This document shows, in pieces, positions 18,677 through 27,670 of a DNA stretch of 64,000 nucleotides. Under the pieces are notes generated by a model. It did no database searches. It had not been told where the DNA came from and saw only the letters and a list, made by a program, of their open reading frames with translations. Made by a program: the position numbers and the translations under genes. Source of the DNA: an uncultured Flaviramulus sp. (lineage in GTDB: Bacteria > Bacteroidota > Bacteroidia > Flavobacteriales > Flavobacteriaceae); the NCBI GenBank assembly GCA_947501105.1, contig CANMUP010000002.1, positions 744,001 through 808,000 of the forward strand, read 5' to 3'. Each line of letters starts with the position of its first letter. The first letter of the stretch is position 1.

Positions 18677-20101
18677 ATGGGAAAGATAATTAAAGTTATA
18701 ATGCTTTTTTTTGTTGTTCTAATTGGTGCTATATCATGCAAAGGCCATGATAAAAAAAATCAGGTTGAAGTAAAAAAAGTGGTTGATTATTTAAAAGAAT
18801 CTAAAATTGATTTTAATCAGCGAATGGAATGGTGGCGAGATGCGCGTTTCGGAATGTTTATTCATTGGGGAGTATATTCTGTACCTGCTGGAGTTCATAA
18901 AAGTGAAGAAATAAAAGGGATTGGTGAGTGGATACAAAACAATGCCAAAATACCATCGGCAGAGTATGAAAACTATGCAAAACAATTCAATCCTAAAAAT
19001 TTTGATGCAGACCTATGGGCAAAAACCATGAAAGAAGCAGGAATGAAATATGTGGTTATTACATCTAAGCATCACGATGGCTTTAGCCTTTGGGACTCAA
19101 AAGTATCTGATTATGATATCGTAGATTTTGCTCCTTACAATAAAGATATTCTAAAAGCGCTTTCTGAGGCTTGTAAAAAGCAAGACATAAAATTCGGCTT
19201 GTATCATTCCATTATGGACTGGCATCATCCAAAAGCTCAGTACGATGGTTTTTTAAGAGCAAAAGAAGACACTACAGATTACAGTAACAATTTTAAAGAT
19301 TATCTAGAAAACTACATGAAACCTCAGATTAAGGAGTTGATTGATAATTATGACCCAGCCATTTTATGGTTTGACGGGGAATGGGTAAAAGAGTATACTC
19401 ATGAACAAGGACAAGCACTTTATCAATATATTAGGACGTTAAAGCCAAATATTATTATTAATAATCGAGTAGACAAAGGCCGTCAAGGTTATCAAGGAAT
19501 GAATAAGAGTGATGCTGATTATGCCGGAGATTTTGGAACTCCAGAGCAAGAAATACTAGAAAAAGCGGCAGATACTGATTGGGAATCTTGTATGACCATG
19601 AATGATACTTGGGGTTATAAGAAAAACGACCATAATTGGAAATCTACAGAAGTATTGATTCATAATTTAATAGATGTTGCAGCAAAAGGGGGCAATTACT
19701 TGTTAAATGTAGGTCCTACATCTGAAGGTATTATTCCAGAACCAAGTGTGGAACGATTAAAAGCTATGGGGAAATGGTTGAAAACAAATGGTGATGCTAT
19801 TTACAAGACTGAACGATTACAAAAAGGTTACAAACAAGGTGAACATATTAGATTTACAAAGAAAAAAGAAAGCAATAATTTTTATGCAATCACATTAAAA
19901 AAACCTCATGCATTTTTGTTTCTATATAATATAGAACCCGAAACTGATTCGTCAATTCGTTTACTCGGGTATAGAAATGATTTGAAATGGGAATTCAGTA
20001 AAAATAAAGGTTTAATGATATCTATTCCTAAAGAAGTATTAGCTACATGGAATGAACATTCTTATGCTTGGGCTTTTCAAATAAAAGGAAAAGAAATATA
20101 A
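18677..20101 (+). CDS. GH29 alpha-L-fucosidase, lipoprotein
   Basis: A 474-residue retaining alpha-L-fucosidase that removes terminal fucose. The lipobox is AISC (Cys21). The catalytic barrel begins with WWRDARFGMFIHWGVYSVPA; SKHHDGFSLWDS, FGLYHS and MDWHHP form the fucose pocket. The nucleophile is Asp233 in ILWFDGEW. Glu290 or Glu292 (TPEQE) is a possible acid/base, which I cannot settle by eye. A C-terminal beta-sandwich follows. It closes the sulfatase cluster and a terminator lies about 80 bases downstream, consistent with removal of fucose after desulfation. Confidence 0.94.
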   Translation: MGKIIKVIMLFFVVLIGAISCKGHDKKNQVEVKKVVDYLKESKIDFNQRMEWWRDARFGMFIHWGVYSVPAGVHKSEEIKGIGEWIQNNAKIPSAEYENYAKQFNPKNFDADLWAKTMKEAGMKYVVITSKHHDGFSLWDSKVSDYDIVDFAPYNKDILKALSEACKKQDIKFGLYHSIMDWHHPKAQYDGFLRAKEDTTDYSNNFKDYLENYMKPQIKELIDNYDPAILWFDGEWVKEYTHEQGQALYQYIRTLKPNIIINNRVDKGRQGYQGMNKSDADYAGDFGTPEQEILEKAADTDWESCMTMNDTWGYKKNDHNWKSTEVLIHNLIDVAAKGGNYLLNVGPTSEGIIPEPSVERLKAMGKWLKTNGDAIYKTERLQKGYKQGEHIRFTKKKESNNFYAITLKKPHAFLFLYNIEPETDSSIRLLGYRNDLKWEFSKNKGLMISIPKEVLATWNEHSYAWAFQIKGKEI

Positions 20102-20182
20102 TTTTTAAAAATAATTGATAATACTTTTTATCTATAGATAGGAGGGTTATTAAACATCTAGCTTTTGAGTTAGTTTTTTGCT

Positions 20183-20225
20183 AAAGGGTGGTCTTTTTAT
20201 AATTGATCACTCTTTAACTTTTTTC
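20183..20225 (+). terminator. Intrinsic terminator after the fucosidase gene
   Basis: An 11-bp stem (20183-20193 with 20205-20215) that pairs fully if two G-U pairs are allowed, an 11-nt loop and then a T run. It lies about 80 bases after the GH29 stop and separates that cluster from the transporter gene. Confidence 0.75.
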
Positions 20226-20325
20226 ACCTCTTTGTTTTGATTTTAGGTCTCAAAAATTTTAGAATTATTTTATAAAGTTTTCCTTTTTTAAAATAATTAT
20301 TAACTATATTTAAAAACTACAAAAT

Positions 20326-21780
20326 ATGATAAAAAATCATACTCAATTGACTCGTACCCCTCCTAAACCTTATCAATTATTTTTTCCCATAATCTTCTTA
20401 CTATTAATTATAGTATTCGGTTTAGTAATTGGCCCAAATTACTATGGGTTCAAACCATTCCCATTAGAAATCATCTTTTTGTTAGCAGCTGTGTTTTCTG
20501 CAACGGAATTATTGATACTGGGTTATAAATGGGAAGAAATACAAAAAGCAATTGTCAAGAAAATAGCAAAAGGATTTCCAGTTATTCTTATTTTTTTTGC
20601 AATAGGTTTACTTATAGGCTCATGGATAATTTCTGGAACTATCCCTATGCTAGTACACTATGGCATTAATTTGATTAATCCTGATTATATTTATGTAATA
20701 GCATTTATCGTTCCTATTATTTTTTCTATTCTTACCGGCACTTCTTGGGGTTCGATAGCAACTATTGGTGTGGTTATTATTGGCATTGCTACAATTGCTG
20801 GAGTAGATTTAGGAATTACGGCTGGCGCTATTATTGGAGGAGCCTATTTTGGTGATAAAATGTCTCCACTTTCAGATACGACTAATTTAGCGTCTGCTGC
20901 TACTGATGTAAATTTATATGATCATATACATTCTATGGCATATACAACGGTTCCTTCAGCAATAATTGCAGCTATAATATTTTTTGGTTTATCAGTTGTA
21001 TATCCTCCAATAGCAGAAGTAAATAGCAAATTAACATCACAAGAAACATTAACTTCAATTGAAAAATTATTCAACTTTAATGCTTTATTAATTATTCCTC
21101 CTGCCATAGTTCTCTATGGTTCATTAACTAGAAAACCTACGGTTCCTGTAATGCTAGTTTCAGCCATATCCGCAAGTATTTTGGCTTTTTTTTTACAAGA
21201 TTATTCGTTGCCAGATATAATACAAACGCTCCTAAAAGGGTACGATGTAAATATGGCTACTTGGGAAAAATCAGTGCCTAGAAATGTGATTATTCTCTTT
21301 AACAGAGGAGGTCTATATGCACTTAACGAAGCGATCTTCTTTACCTTTATGGTATTTATTTTTATAGGGATTTTAGATATGGTTAAAGCGATGCCCACAC
21401 TGGTAAATATTGTATTTAAAAATGTAAAAAAAAGATGGGCTATCATATTATCTTCTTTAATTGCAACAGCTTTTACAAATGCGTTTACCTCCAATCAAAG
21501 TGCTACCAGTTTTATTATTGGTGATGCTTTTAAACCTGCTTACGATAAACTAAAAGTTCCTAGAAAAGTGCTATCTAGATCCATTGAAGACTATGGAACC
21601 ATGATTGAAACATTAATTCCTTGGACAGCCTCTACGTTATTTGTAGTAGCTACCTTAGGAGTAAGTTATGCTGATTATTGGCATTGGCAATTATTATCTA
21701 TTTTGAATATTTTTGTAGCACCATTACTTGCTATAACAGGTATTGGTTGTTTTTATAAAAAAGAGAAAAATAAAGAATAA
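20326..21780 (+). CDS. NhaC-family Na+ antiporter/symporter
   Basis: A polytopic inner-membrane protein of 484 residues with about 11-12 hydrophobic helices. The family signature is IIGGAYFGDKMSPLSDTTNL, near residues 170-190, with TGTSWGSIATIG before it and NAFTSNQSATSFIIG later. NhaC members exchange Na+ for H+, but some move malate/lactate, and MetT-type members are predicted methionine transporters. The gene is followed 22 bases downstream by a PLP enzyme of sulfur-amino-acid metabolism, so transport of a sulfur amino acid is plausible. That is inference. Na+/H+ exchange is the conservative call. Confidence 0.88.
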   Translation: MIKNHTQLTRTPPKPYQLFFPIIFLLLIIVFGLVIGPNYYGFKPFPLEIIFLLAAVFSATELLILGYKWEEIQKAIVKKIAKGFPVILIFFAIGLLIGSWIISGTIPMLVHYGINLINPDYIYVIAFIVPIIFSILTGTSWGSIATIGVVIIGIATIAGVDLGITAGAIIGGAYFGDKMSPLSDTTNLASAATDVNLYDHIHSMAYTTVPSAIIAAIIFFGLSVVYPPIAEVNSKLTSQETLTSIEKLFNFNALLIIPPAIVLYGSLTRKPTVPVMLVSAISASILAFFLQDYSLPDIIQTLLKGYDVNMATWEKSVPRNVIILFNRGGLYALNEAIFFTFMVFIFIGILDMVKAMPTLVNIVFKNVKKRWAIILSSLIATAFTNAFTSNQSATSFIIGDAFKPAYDKLKVPRKVLSRSIEDYGTMIETLIPWTASTLFVVATLGVSYADYWHWQLLSILNIFVAPLLAITGIGCFYKKEKNKE

Positions 21781-21802
21781 AAATAATTTTATTTAAATTT
21801 TA

Positions 21803-22984
21803 ATGAAAAAAACGAGTATAGAAACGATATTATCGCACGATGGAAAAAATGCACACAGTAAAGGAGCAGTAGTACCTCCAATTTATCAGAACTCTTTATT
21901 CACCATGGAAAGTTGGGATGATGCAGACAAAACTTTTGACGATAGAGTAAATAATTATATCTATACTAGAGGGAACAATCCTTCAGTAAGAATTGTTGAA
22001 GATAAATTAGCCGAAGTTTCAGGTGGAGAAAGTGCTAAATTATTTGCTTCTGGGATGGGAGCAATAAGTGCTTCAATATTATCTTGTATAAAAAAGGAAT
22101 GCCATGTCATTGCTATTAAAAATATATATGGACCAACAAACAACTTATTGGAAAGCTATATTAAACCTAAGTTTGATATAGAAACTACCTATGTTTCTGG
22201 TACAAATATTCAAGAATTTAAAGATTCAATACAAGAAAACACAACTTTGATTTATTTAGAGAGTCCTTCTTCAGTTATTTTTAACCTACAAGATATTGAA
22301 GCTATAGTACATATTGCAAAGCCAAAAGGGATAAAAACAATTATTGATAATACGTGGGCTTCTCCAATTTTTCAAAAACCATTGGCTATGGGTGTGGATT
22401 TAGAGATACATTCTTGTTCTAAATATATTGGTGGTCATAGTGATGTTATTGCAGGTGTCGTTATAGGTTCAAAAAAAGATATTAGCAGCCTATTTACTAA
22501 AGAATTTGAGTTAATTGGTGCTAAAATGGCACCTTTTGAAGCTTGGTTATTATTACGAAGTTTGCGAACCTTAAAAATTAGAATGGATCAGCATCAAAAA
22601 AGTGCTTTAACTATTGCTTGTTTTTTAGAAAACCATCCAAAAATTGAAAAGGTGAATTACCCAGGTTTAGAGAGTTTTCCTCAATATGAACTTGGAAAAA
22701 AACAGATGTCTGGTTATGGTGGCTTAATGAGTTTTCGGCTAAAAACAAATGATTTAGTTAAAGTAAAAGCGTTTTTTAACGAGCTAGATCTATTTCAAAT
22801 CGGAGTAAGTTGGGGTGGACATGAAAGCTTAATTTATGCGCCAGCTATTAGTTACTTAAAAGAGCTAAACAAAGAACAGTTTGAAGGTATGGGTATTAGT
22901 TTAGGGGATATGAGAATATCCATAGGGTTAGAAAATGCACAAGACCTTATTGATGATCTAAATCAATCACTAGCTTTAATTTAA
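21803..22984 (+). CDS. Cys/Met-metabolism PLP-dependent enzyme (cystathionine lyase/synthase-like)
   Basis: A 393-residue fold-type I PLP enzyme. The PLP lysine is Lys207 in SCSKYIGGHSDVIAG. YTRGNNPS, KLFASGMGAISASILSC and DNTWASPIFQKPL are family motifs, and SWGGHESL near the C-terminus contacts substrate. Members include cystathionine gamma-synthase, cystathionine beta-lyase and methionine gamma-lyase. The N-terminal PPIYQNSLFTME and SVSWGGHES-like features do not settle which. It forms a pair with the NhaC transporter (22-base gap). It could degrade an imported sulfur amino acid; its link to sulfated-glycan use is unclear. Confidence 0.88.
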   Translation: MKKTSIETILSHDGKNAHSKGAVVPPIYQNSLFTMESWDDADKTFDDRVNNYIYTRGNNPSVRIVEDKLAEVSGGESAKLFASGMGAISASILSCIKKECHVIAIKNIYGPTNNLLESYIKPKFDIETTYVSGTNIQEFKDSIQENTTLIYLESPSSVIFNLQDIEAIVHIAKPKGIKTIIDNTWASPIFQKPLAMGVDLEIHSCSKYIGGHSDVIAGVVIGSKKDISSLFTKEFELIGAKMAPFEAWLLLRSLRTLKIRMDQHQKSALTIACFLENHPKIEKVNYPGLESFPQYELGKKQMSGYGGLMSFRLKTNDLVKVKAFFNELDLFQIGVSWGGHESLIYAPAISYLKELNKEQFEGMGISLGDMRISIGLENAQDLIDDLNQSLALI

Positions 22985-23174
22985 AATGTTTATTTATCAA
23001 AATAGATCTAATTTCCCACGTTCTTAAAGTTTTTTTGAGAGATTATTATTTAATATCTACCTCTTTATTCTTTACAAGCCCATCATTCAACAAACTCTTT
23101 TTAGCATAAGACTTTCAGTTATTATTTTCTTTTTAATAGATTTGTTTAAACCCTAACACATTCAAATATTCTAA

Positions 23175-23258
23175 ATGAATCGTATTCTAGAAGAAATAAG
23201 AAAACAAAACCGTAGAGTTTTTAAAAACTTTTTTGATAAACACTATGAGGTTAAATGA
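23175..23258 (+). pseudogene. Possible relic of an ECF sigma-factor gene
   Basis: A 27-residue frame (MNRILEEIRKQNRRVFKNFF, then DKHYEVK and stop) looks like the N-terminus of a FecI-type sigma factor, in which a similar EVFKxFFDxxYE stretch precedes region 2. No continuation is visible in any frame. It lies in the 396-bp spacer 22985-23380, which otherwise shows nothing I recognise. The call rests on resemblance only. Confidence 0.35.
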
Positions 23259-23380
23259 TTCTCTAGAGATAATAAAATATGATAATTAATATAATGACCT
23301 CCACAATTGGCCTATCTTTTATAATAGCTAAAATTAACCAACCGTTTTAACGAAAAGAACAGCAAAACAAGAAATTAATT

Positions 23381-24916
23381 TTGAATAAAAAAACTCTATT
23401 ACAGATTATTGTTTTAATTCTGTGTACTGCTTGTAGCAATAATTTAAAACAATTAGAAAAGCCTAATATCATCCTAATTTATGCAGATGATTTAGGGATT
23501 GGATTATTGGGTCATGAAGGGCAAAAAATTATTAAAACCCCTAATATAGATAAATTGGCTCAAGAAGGAATGCGTTTCGAGCGTGCATATTCTAATATGC
23601 TATGTGCGCCAGCTAGAGCTTCACTTATCACTGGACTTCATGATTGCCATAGTAATGCTTTTCAGGTAACTAAAGGAGGTGCTTATATTAATGCGAAAAA
23701 ATCTACTTTGAATGAAATTGAAAGTACAATAAATGAAAAGTTACGCCCAACAACTAAAGATCAAGCTTTTTTAGGGGTAGTCGCTCAAAACATGGGTTAT
23801 AAAACAGCACAATTTGGCAAATTGGAATGGGGTTTTTCTGCGACAGATAAGCAAATGAAACAACACGGTTGGGATTATTATTTGGGATATCTGGACCATT
23901 TAAGAGCGCACGGATTCTATCCTCCTTTTCTTTTCGAAAATGGCGAAATAATAGAATTTGAAGGAAACACAAACTTAAATTGTGGTAAATCTAAAGAGCC
24001 TGAAACGCCTAAGCATTTTGAAGAACGATGGAATATGGATGGTAAAGAAGTGTATTCTGAAAATATTTTCATGGATAACATTCTTAACTTTATTGACACC
24101 AACAAAGACAATCCATTTTTTCTGTACTTCCCTACTCAATTACCACATGGACCTGTCTCTATACCAAAAGTACATCCAGATTTTATCAATGATGATCGAT
24201 TAACTCAAATCGAAAAAGAGTATGCCTCTATGGTAAAATTATTAGATGATAATGTAGGACAAATTCTTTTGAAACTAAAAGCGCATAACCTTGATGAAAA
24301 CACTATTGTTATATTTACTGCTGATAACGGGCATGAAATATATTATAGTAAATCAGGTAGGGTTCTTAAGCCTTACACGAACATGCAAACAGGAGAACGA
24401 TTTGATGATTATAAAAGAAAATACTACAGTGACTTAGCTGGTGATGTTTTTGATGGTAATGGAGGCAGATCTGGATTAAAACGAAGTAACCTTGAGGGAG
24501 GGATTAATGTACCATTAATCATTAAATGGCCGAAGGTAATCCAAAAAGGAAGAATAAGTAATCGTCTTACAGCAAATTATGATATTTTACCTACCCTTGC
24601 AGAAATAACAGGATATTCTAAGAAGTATAAAACTGATGGAATTTCATTCTACAATGAAATGATTGGAGAAAATAATCAAGATGTGCACAAATTTGTTGTG
24701 TATTCTTCCTTTTTGGGACCTACACTTATTACTGAAAATGGATGGAAATTAAGAACCTATTTAAAAAAGGATGCTTTTGAACTTTACTTTCTACCAGATG
24801 ATTTTAGAGAAGAAAAGGATTTATCGAAAAGATTCCCTGATAAGTTAGAAGAACTTAAAAGTAAACTCTTAGAGGCTTGTGATGGAGATTTTAAAAATGG
24901 TTTTTACCCACGGTAA
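23381..24916 (+). CDS. S1-family sulfatase, lipoprotein (TTG start)
   Basis: A 511-residue sulfatase. The frame opens after a stop at 23348 and contains no ATG before the signal peptide, so TTG at 23381 is the start. It gives a compact signal ending in lipobox CTAC (Cys18). Metal ligands Asp36-Asp37 (IYADDLGIG) and the maturation motif CAPAR (Cys75 to Arg79) with ASLITGL are intact. FGKLEWG takes the place of the usual GKWHLG, and FTADNGHEI holds the second metal site. It seems transcribed alone between a long spacer and a convergent gene pair. The TTG start may keep expression low. Confidence 0.9.
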   Translation: MNKKTLLQIIVLILCTACSNNLKQLEKPNIILIYADDLGIGLLGHEGQKIIKTPNIDKLAQEGMRFERAYSNMLCAPARASLITGLHDCHSNAFQVTKGGAYINAKKSTLNEIESTINEKLRPTTKDQAFLGVVAQNMGYKTAQFGKLEWGFSATDKQMKQHGWDYYLGYLDHLRAHGFYPPFLFENGEIIEFEGNTNLNCGKSKEPETPKHFEERWNMDGKEVYSENIFMDNILNFIDTNKDNPFFLYFPTQLPHGPVSIPKVHPDFINDDRLTQIEKEYASMVKLLDDNVGQILLKLKAHNLDENTIVIFTADNGHEIYYSKSGRVLKPYTNMQTGERFDDYKRKYYSDLAGDVFDGNGGRSGLKRSNLEGGINVPLIIKWPKVIQKGRISNRLTANYDILPTLAEITGYSKKYKTDGISFYNEMIGENNQDVHKFVVYSSFLGPTLITENGWKLRTYLKKDAFELYFLPDDFREEKDLSKRFPDKLEELKSKLLEACDGDFKNGFYPR

Positions 24917-25030
24917 CTCCAGGATAAGAATTAGCCATGGTTAGATCAAATATATGCCATGAATGGGAAAATCATAAAAATGACTCCGTAATAGTACTGC
25001 GCAAAATTACAATTCAATGTCCTAGGATAT

Positions 25031-25423
25031 CTATTTGATGAAGAAAGGGACAAACCATTTTGAATCAGCTTTAGCGAATTCGGTATTCTTTATTTTTTTG
25101 AAAAATCCAACATATTTAAGATCTCCAATTACTCTTAAAATAAAAATAGAAGGAATTATTCTATATCCATATTTAGTCATCAAATATGGAATGTGAACAT
25201 TTATAAGTCCAGATTTCACAAGATAAATCAACCCAAATAAAAGTAAAAACAGAGCTACCTTTAAAGTTGCAAATCTAGGAATTGAAAGAGTACTCGTCTG
25301 ATTTTCTTTTGTCGGAATTACCTTTTCTAATCCCCATTTTCCGCCAAAAAACCAATAAAAATGTATAAAACCTAGCGAAGTGAATATGATTAATAAGGTT
25401 ATGCATAATATTGTCGTTATCAT
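25031..25423 (-). CDS. DUF3995-like small membrane protein
   Basis: A 130-residue membrane protein with about four hydrophobic segments. LGFIHFYWFFGGKWGLEKVI at the N-terminus and LRVIGDLKYVGFFK near the C-terminus match DUF3995 proteins as I recall them. Function is unknown. The start overlaps the end of the FAD monooxygenase gene by four bases (ATGA type), so the two are translationally coupled and share the promoter upstream of that gene. Its 3' end faces the sulfatase that ends at 24916. Confidence 0.75.
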   Translation of the reverse strand: MITTILCITLLIIFTSLGFIHFYWFFGGKWGLEKVIPTKENQTSTLSIPRFATLKVALFLLLFGLIYLVKSGLINVHIPYLMTKYGYRIIPSIFILRVIGDLKYVGFFKKIKNTEFAKADSKWFVPFFIK

Positions 25424-26559
25424 ATTTCTGCCAATTGAAAAATTTGTTCATTCTGTTTTCTATTAACTGAAGAAGGCGTTAATTGTAACATTTGATTTCG
25501 CAAACCAATTAATATTGGATTTTTAAGATGTGCCATTTTTCCAACAATCCAACTAGCTTTAGCTACTTGATGAGCTTTAGGCAATCTTAATCTTTGATAT
25601 TCTGTAAATGCTTTGGTAATTTCATATTTGTCTATACACTCTGAAAGCACAAAGGCATCCTCGATAGCTTGACAAGCGCCTTGTCCCATATTAGGGGTTG
25701 TTGCGTGTGCAGAATCTCCGATTAAGCATACATTTTCTTTATGCCAAATATTTGTTGGTTTTAAATCTGAAATTTCGGCAGTATTAATTTGTTCTTTTCT
25801 CGTTGATTTTATAATGTCTTGAATTACGGAATTATAATCGTTAAAATATTGCTCTAAATCGTTGCTGGAAAATTCATTATTACTTTTTTTGAAAGCTTTT
25901 AAAGCATACCAATAAACTTTGTTTTCTGCAATTTGTACAAAACCAAAACGTTCCGATTTTCCCCAAGCTTCGTTTAATTCGTTTTTAAATTTTGTTGGTA
26001 ATTTGTATTCTGTAATTCCTCTCCAGCATATTTGATTTGCATTCCTTATGCTATTATTCGGTAGTATATTTTGTCTAACAATAGAGTTTAGCCCATCAGC
26101 TCCCAAAATGATTATGGATTTTATTTGTTTTCCATTTTCAAATTTCAAGGAATAATCATTCGCATTTTTCTCTATTGAAGTAAGTTTATGATATAGTTCA
26201 ATTTTAGTAGACTTTAAGCTGTCAATTAAAATTTGTTGCAATTTCCCTCTATGGATTGCAATGTTTTTAATATTGTGTTTTTGCTCAAAATGGGACAAAT
26301 CAATTTTAGAAAGTGGCTTTAAATTGGATTTGGTAATATTCATTGAAGAGATTCGATTTCCATTTTCTTCAATAATTTTTCGTAAACCTAACTTTTCATA
26401 AACTTGCATTGCATTATTGGCTAGAATTAATCCCGCTCCAACCGGTTTTATTTGTTCCGCTTGCTCAAAAATTCTTGTTTTAATCCCTTTTTGCTTAAGT
26501 GCAATTGCAGTAGTTAATCCTCCTATTCCTGCTCCAATAATATCTATAACCATAATCAA
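25420..26559 (-). CDS. FAD-dependent monooxygenase (PHBH-type)
   Basis: A 379-residue flavoprotein of the p-hydroxybenzoate hydroxylase fold. The N-terminal dinucleotide site is IIGAGIGGLTTAIALKQKG, an internal ILGADGLNSIVR is the conserved DG motif, and LIGDSAHATTPNMGQGACQA is the GD motif that binds FAD. It would hydroxylate or epoxidise a small organic substrate with NAD(P)H and O2. TetX-type tetracycline monooxygenases share this fold, but nothing here points to that substrate. The gene is divergent from a TetR repressor with shared operators and is coupled to the DUF3995-like gene; it looks like a self-contained inducible module unrelated to glycan use. Confidence 0.87.
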   Translation of the reverse strand: MIMVIDIIGAGIGGLTTAIALKQKGIKTRIFEQAEQIKPVGAGLILANNAMQVYEKLGLRKIIEENGNRISSMNITKSNLKPLSKIDLSHFEQKHNIKNIAIHRGKLQQILIDSLKSTKIELYHKLTSIEKNANDYSLKFENGKQIKSIIILGADGLNSIVRQNILPNNSIRNANQICWRGITEYKLPTKFKNELNEAWGKSERFGFVQIAENKVYWYALKAFKKSNNEFSSNDLEQYFNDYNSVIQDIIKSTRKEQINTAEISDLKPTNIWHKENVCLIGDSAHATTPNMGQGACQAIEDAFVLSECIDKYEITKAFTEYQRLRLPKAHQVAKASWIVGKMAHLKNPILIGLRNQMLQLTPSSVNRKQNEQIFQLAEI

Positions 26560-26570
26560 TTAGTATTATT

Positions 26571-26632
26571 TTAGGACAAATGTACTAAAAATAAATAAAA
26601 TTAGTACAATTGTACTATAAATTGTATTTTTG
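26571..26632. promoter_or_regulatory. Divergent promoter with paired TetR-type operators
   Basis: A perfect 14-bp palindrome AGTACAATTGTACT (26603-26616) and a degenerate copy (26571-26588, GGACAAATGTACT) lie 30 bp apart between the divergent genes. On the minus strand TACATTTG (complement of 26577-26584) is a TAnnTTTG -7 box inside the second copy, with a TTG (complement of 26607-26609) inside the palindrome at a suitable distance. On the plus strand TATTTTTG (26625-26632) precedes the TetR ATG by 7 bases. Repressor binding would block both promoters. Confidence 0.6.
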
Positions 26633-26639
26633 TAATATT

Positions 26640-27263
26640 ATGAATGCTACAAAACAAAAAATTTTAATAAAATCTTTAGAGCTTTTTAATAATAGAGGGA
26701 TTTCTAAGATTTCTTTAAGAACCATTGCGGATGAAGTTGGAATTAGTGTTGGGAATTTGCAATATCATTTTAAAAAAAGAGAAGATATAATTGAAGCACT
26801 CTATTTTCAGTTAGTTGAAAAAATGGACTCTATTTTTTTTATACCTAGCGATGACTTGTTAAAATCATTTTTAAATATTTCTAAAGAAATTATCACAACA
26901 TTTTTTGAGTATAATTTCTTTTTATTGGATTTTGTAACGATAACAAGAAAAAATCAGAAGATAAAAAATCATTATTCTGAACTTTCGAAACGAAGAGAGG
27001 TTGAAGCGTTAAAAATGATAGCTATTCTAATTAATAATAATTTATTTCGAGAAGAATTGCTAAAAAATGAATATCGAAGTTTATTTAAAAGGATTGAGAT
27101 TATTAGTAATTTTTGGTTTTCTTCAGTTTTAATTCAAGCTAATGATTTGTCGAAAGATTCTATTCAAGAGTATTCATTACTTATAAGTCAAAGTATTTTC
27201 CCGTATTTAACTGATGAAGCAAAAAATCAGTATGTTAATCTTTTCCCGACTGAGTTAGTATAA
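26640..27263 (+). CDS. TetR/AcrR-family transcriptional repressor
   Basis: A TetR-type regulator of 207 residues from the ATG at 26640; an upstream in-frame TTG (26610) lies inside the operator palindrome and is rejected. The N-terminal helix-turn-helix is ISLRTIADEVGISVGNLQYHF, with the usual FxxREDIIEALY after it. The ligand-binding half is divergent. It is divergent from the FAD monooxygenase, and the paired palindromes between them make it the likely repressor of that operon and of itself. The -7 box is so close to the ATG that the transcript may be nearly leaderless. Confidence 0.88.
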   Translation: MNATKQKILIKSLELFNNRGISKISLRTIADEVGISVGNLQYHFKKREDIIEALYFQLVEKMDSIFFIPSDDLLKSFLNISKEIITTFFEYNFFLLDFVTITRKNQKIKNHYSELSKRREVEALKMIAILINNNLFREELLKNEYRSLFKRIEIISNFWFSSVLIQANDLSKDSIQEYSLLISQSIFPYLTDEAKNQYVNLFPTELV

Positions 27264-27310
27264 TTGGTGGTAGTAGACTTACTATTTTAAACTGGACGTA
27301 AAGTTTCGAG

Positions 27311-27510
27311 ATGGGCAGGGTTCGAACCAATTTTTTAAACAACTGATATTCATGAAGTTAATATGTGTTTAATAAATATAGGCACCGATTAACACACCTT
27401 CTTGTATTTTATAAATTAAATGAACCTAAAATGAATACAATTGCATTCAGAATTCAAAGAAAGTTAATGTACTTATAAATATTTTTCTAATGTATATTCA
27501 GGTTTTTACC
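27311..27510. repeat. Element-end direct repeat, copy 1, with tRNA 3'-end remnant
   Basis: About 200 bp here are repeated at 29262-29460 with roughly 85 % identity by eye (TAAACAACTGATATTC, ATATAGGCACCGATTAAC, GAATACAATTGCATTC and so on). At the outer edge, the minus strand reads GGTTCGAACCCTGCCC, which looks like the T-loop and acceptor end of a tRNA, but no tRNA body follows. This is typical of attachment sites left by tyrosine-recombinase elements. The rest of the 407-bp gap 27264-27670 shows no gene. Confidence 0.6.
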
Positions 27511-27670
27511 TAATAATAATATTATAGGTGTGACAGAACTGGTTTATATAATTTATTAAGAACAAGCGTAAAATTTAATTTTTTGTCATCTTTTAGAACA
27601 CAAAAATCTCTCAATTAAAGATACATTTTTTTGGGAGGGGATCACTTCCAGTTACATCACTGAGTCAATA

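Noticed and set aside
25420-26559. TetX-type tetracycline-inactivating enzyme
   Set aside because: The fold is shared by many FAD monooxygenases and nothing specific to TetX is visible.
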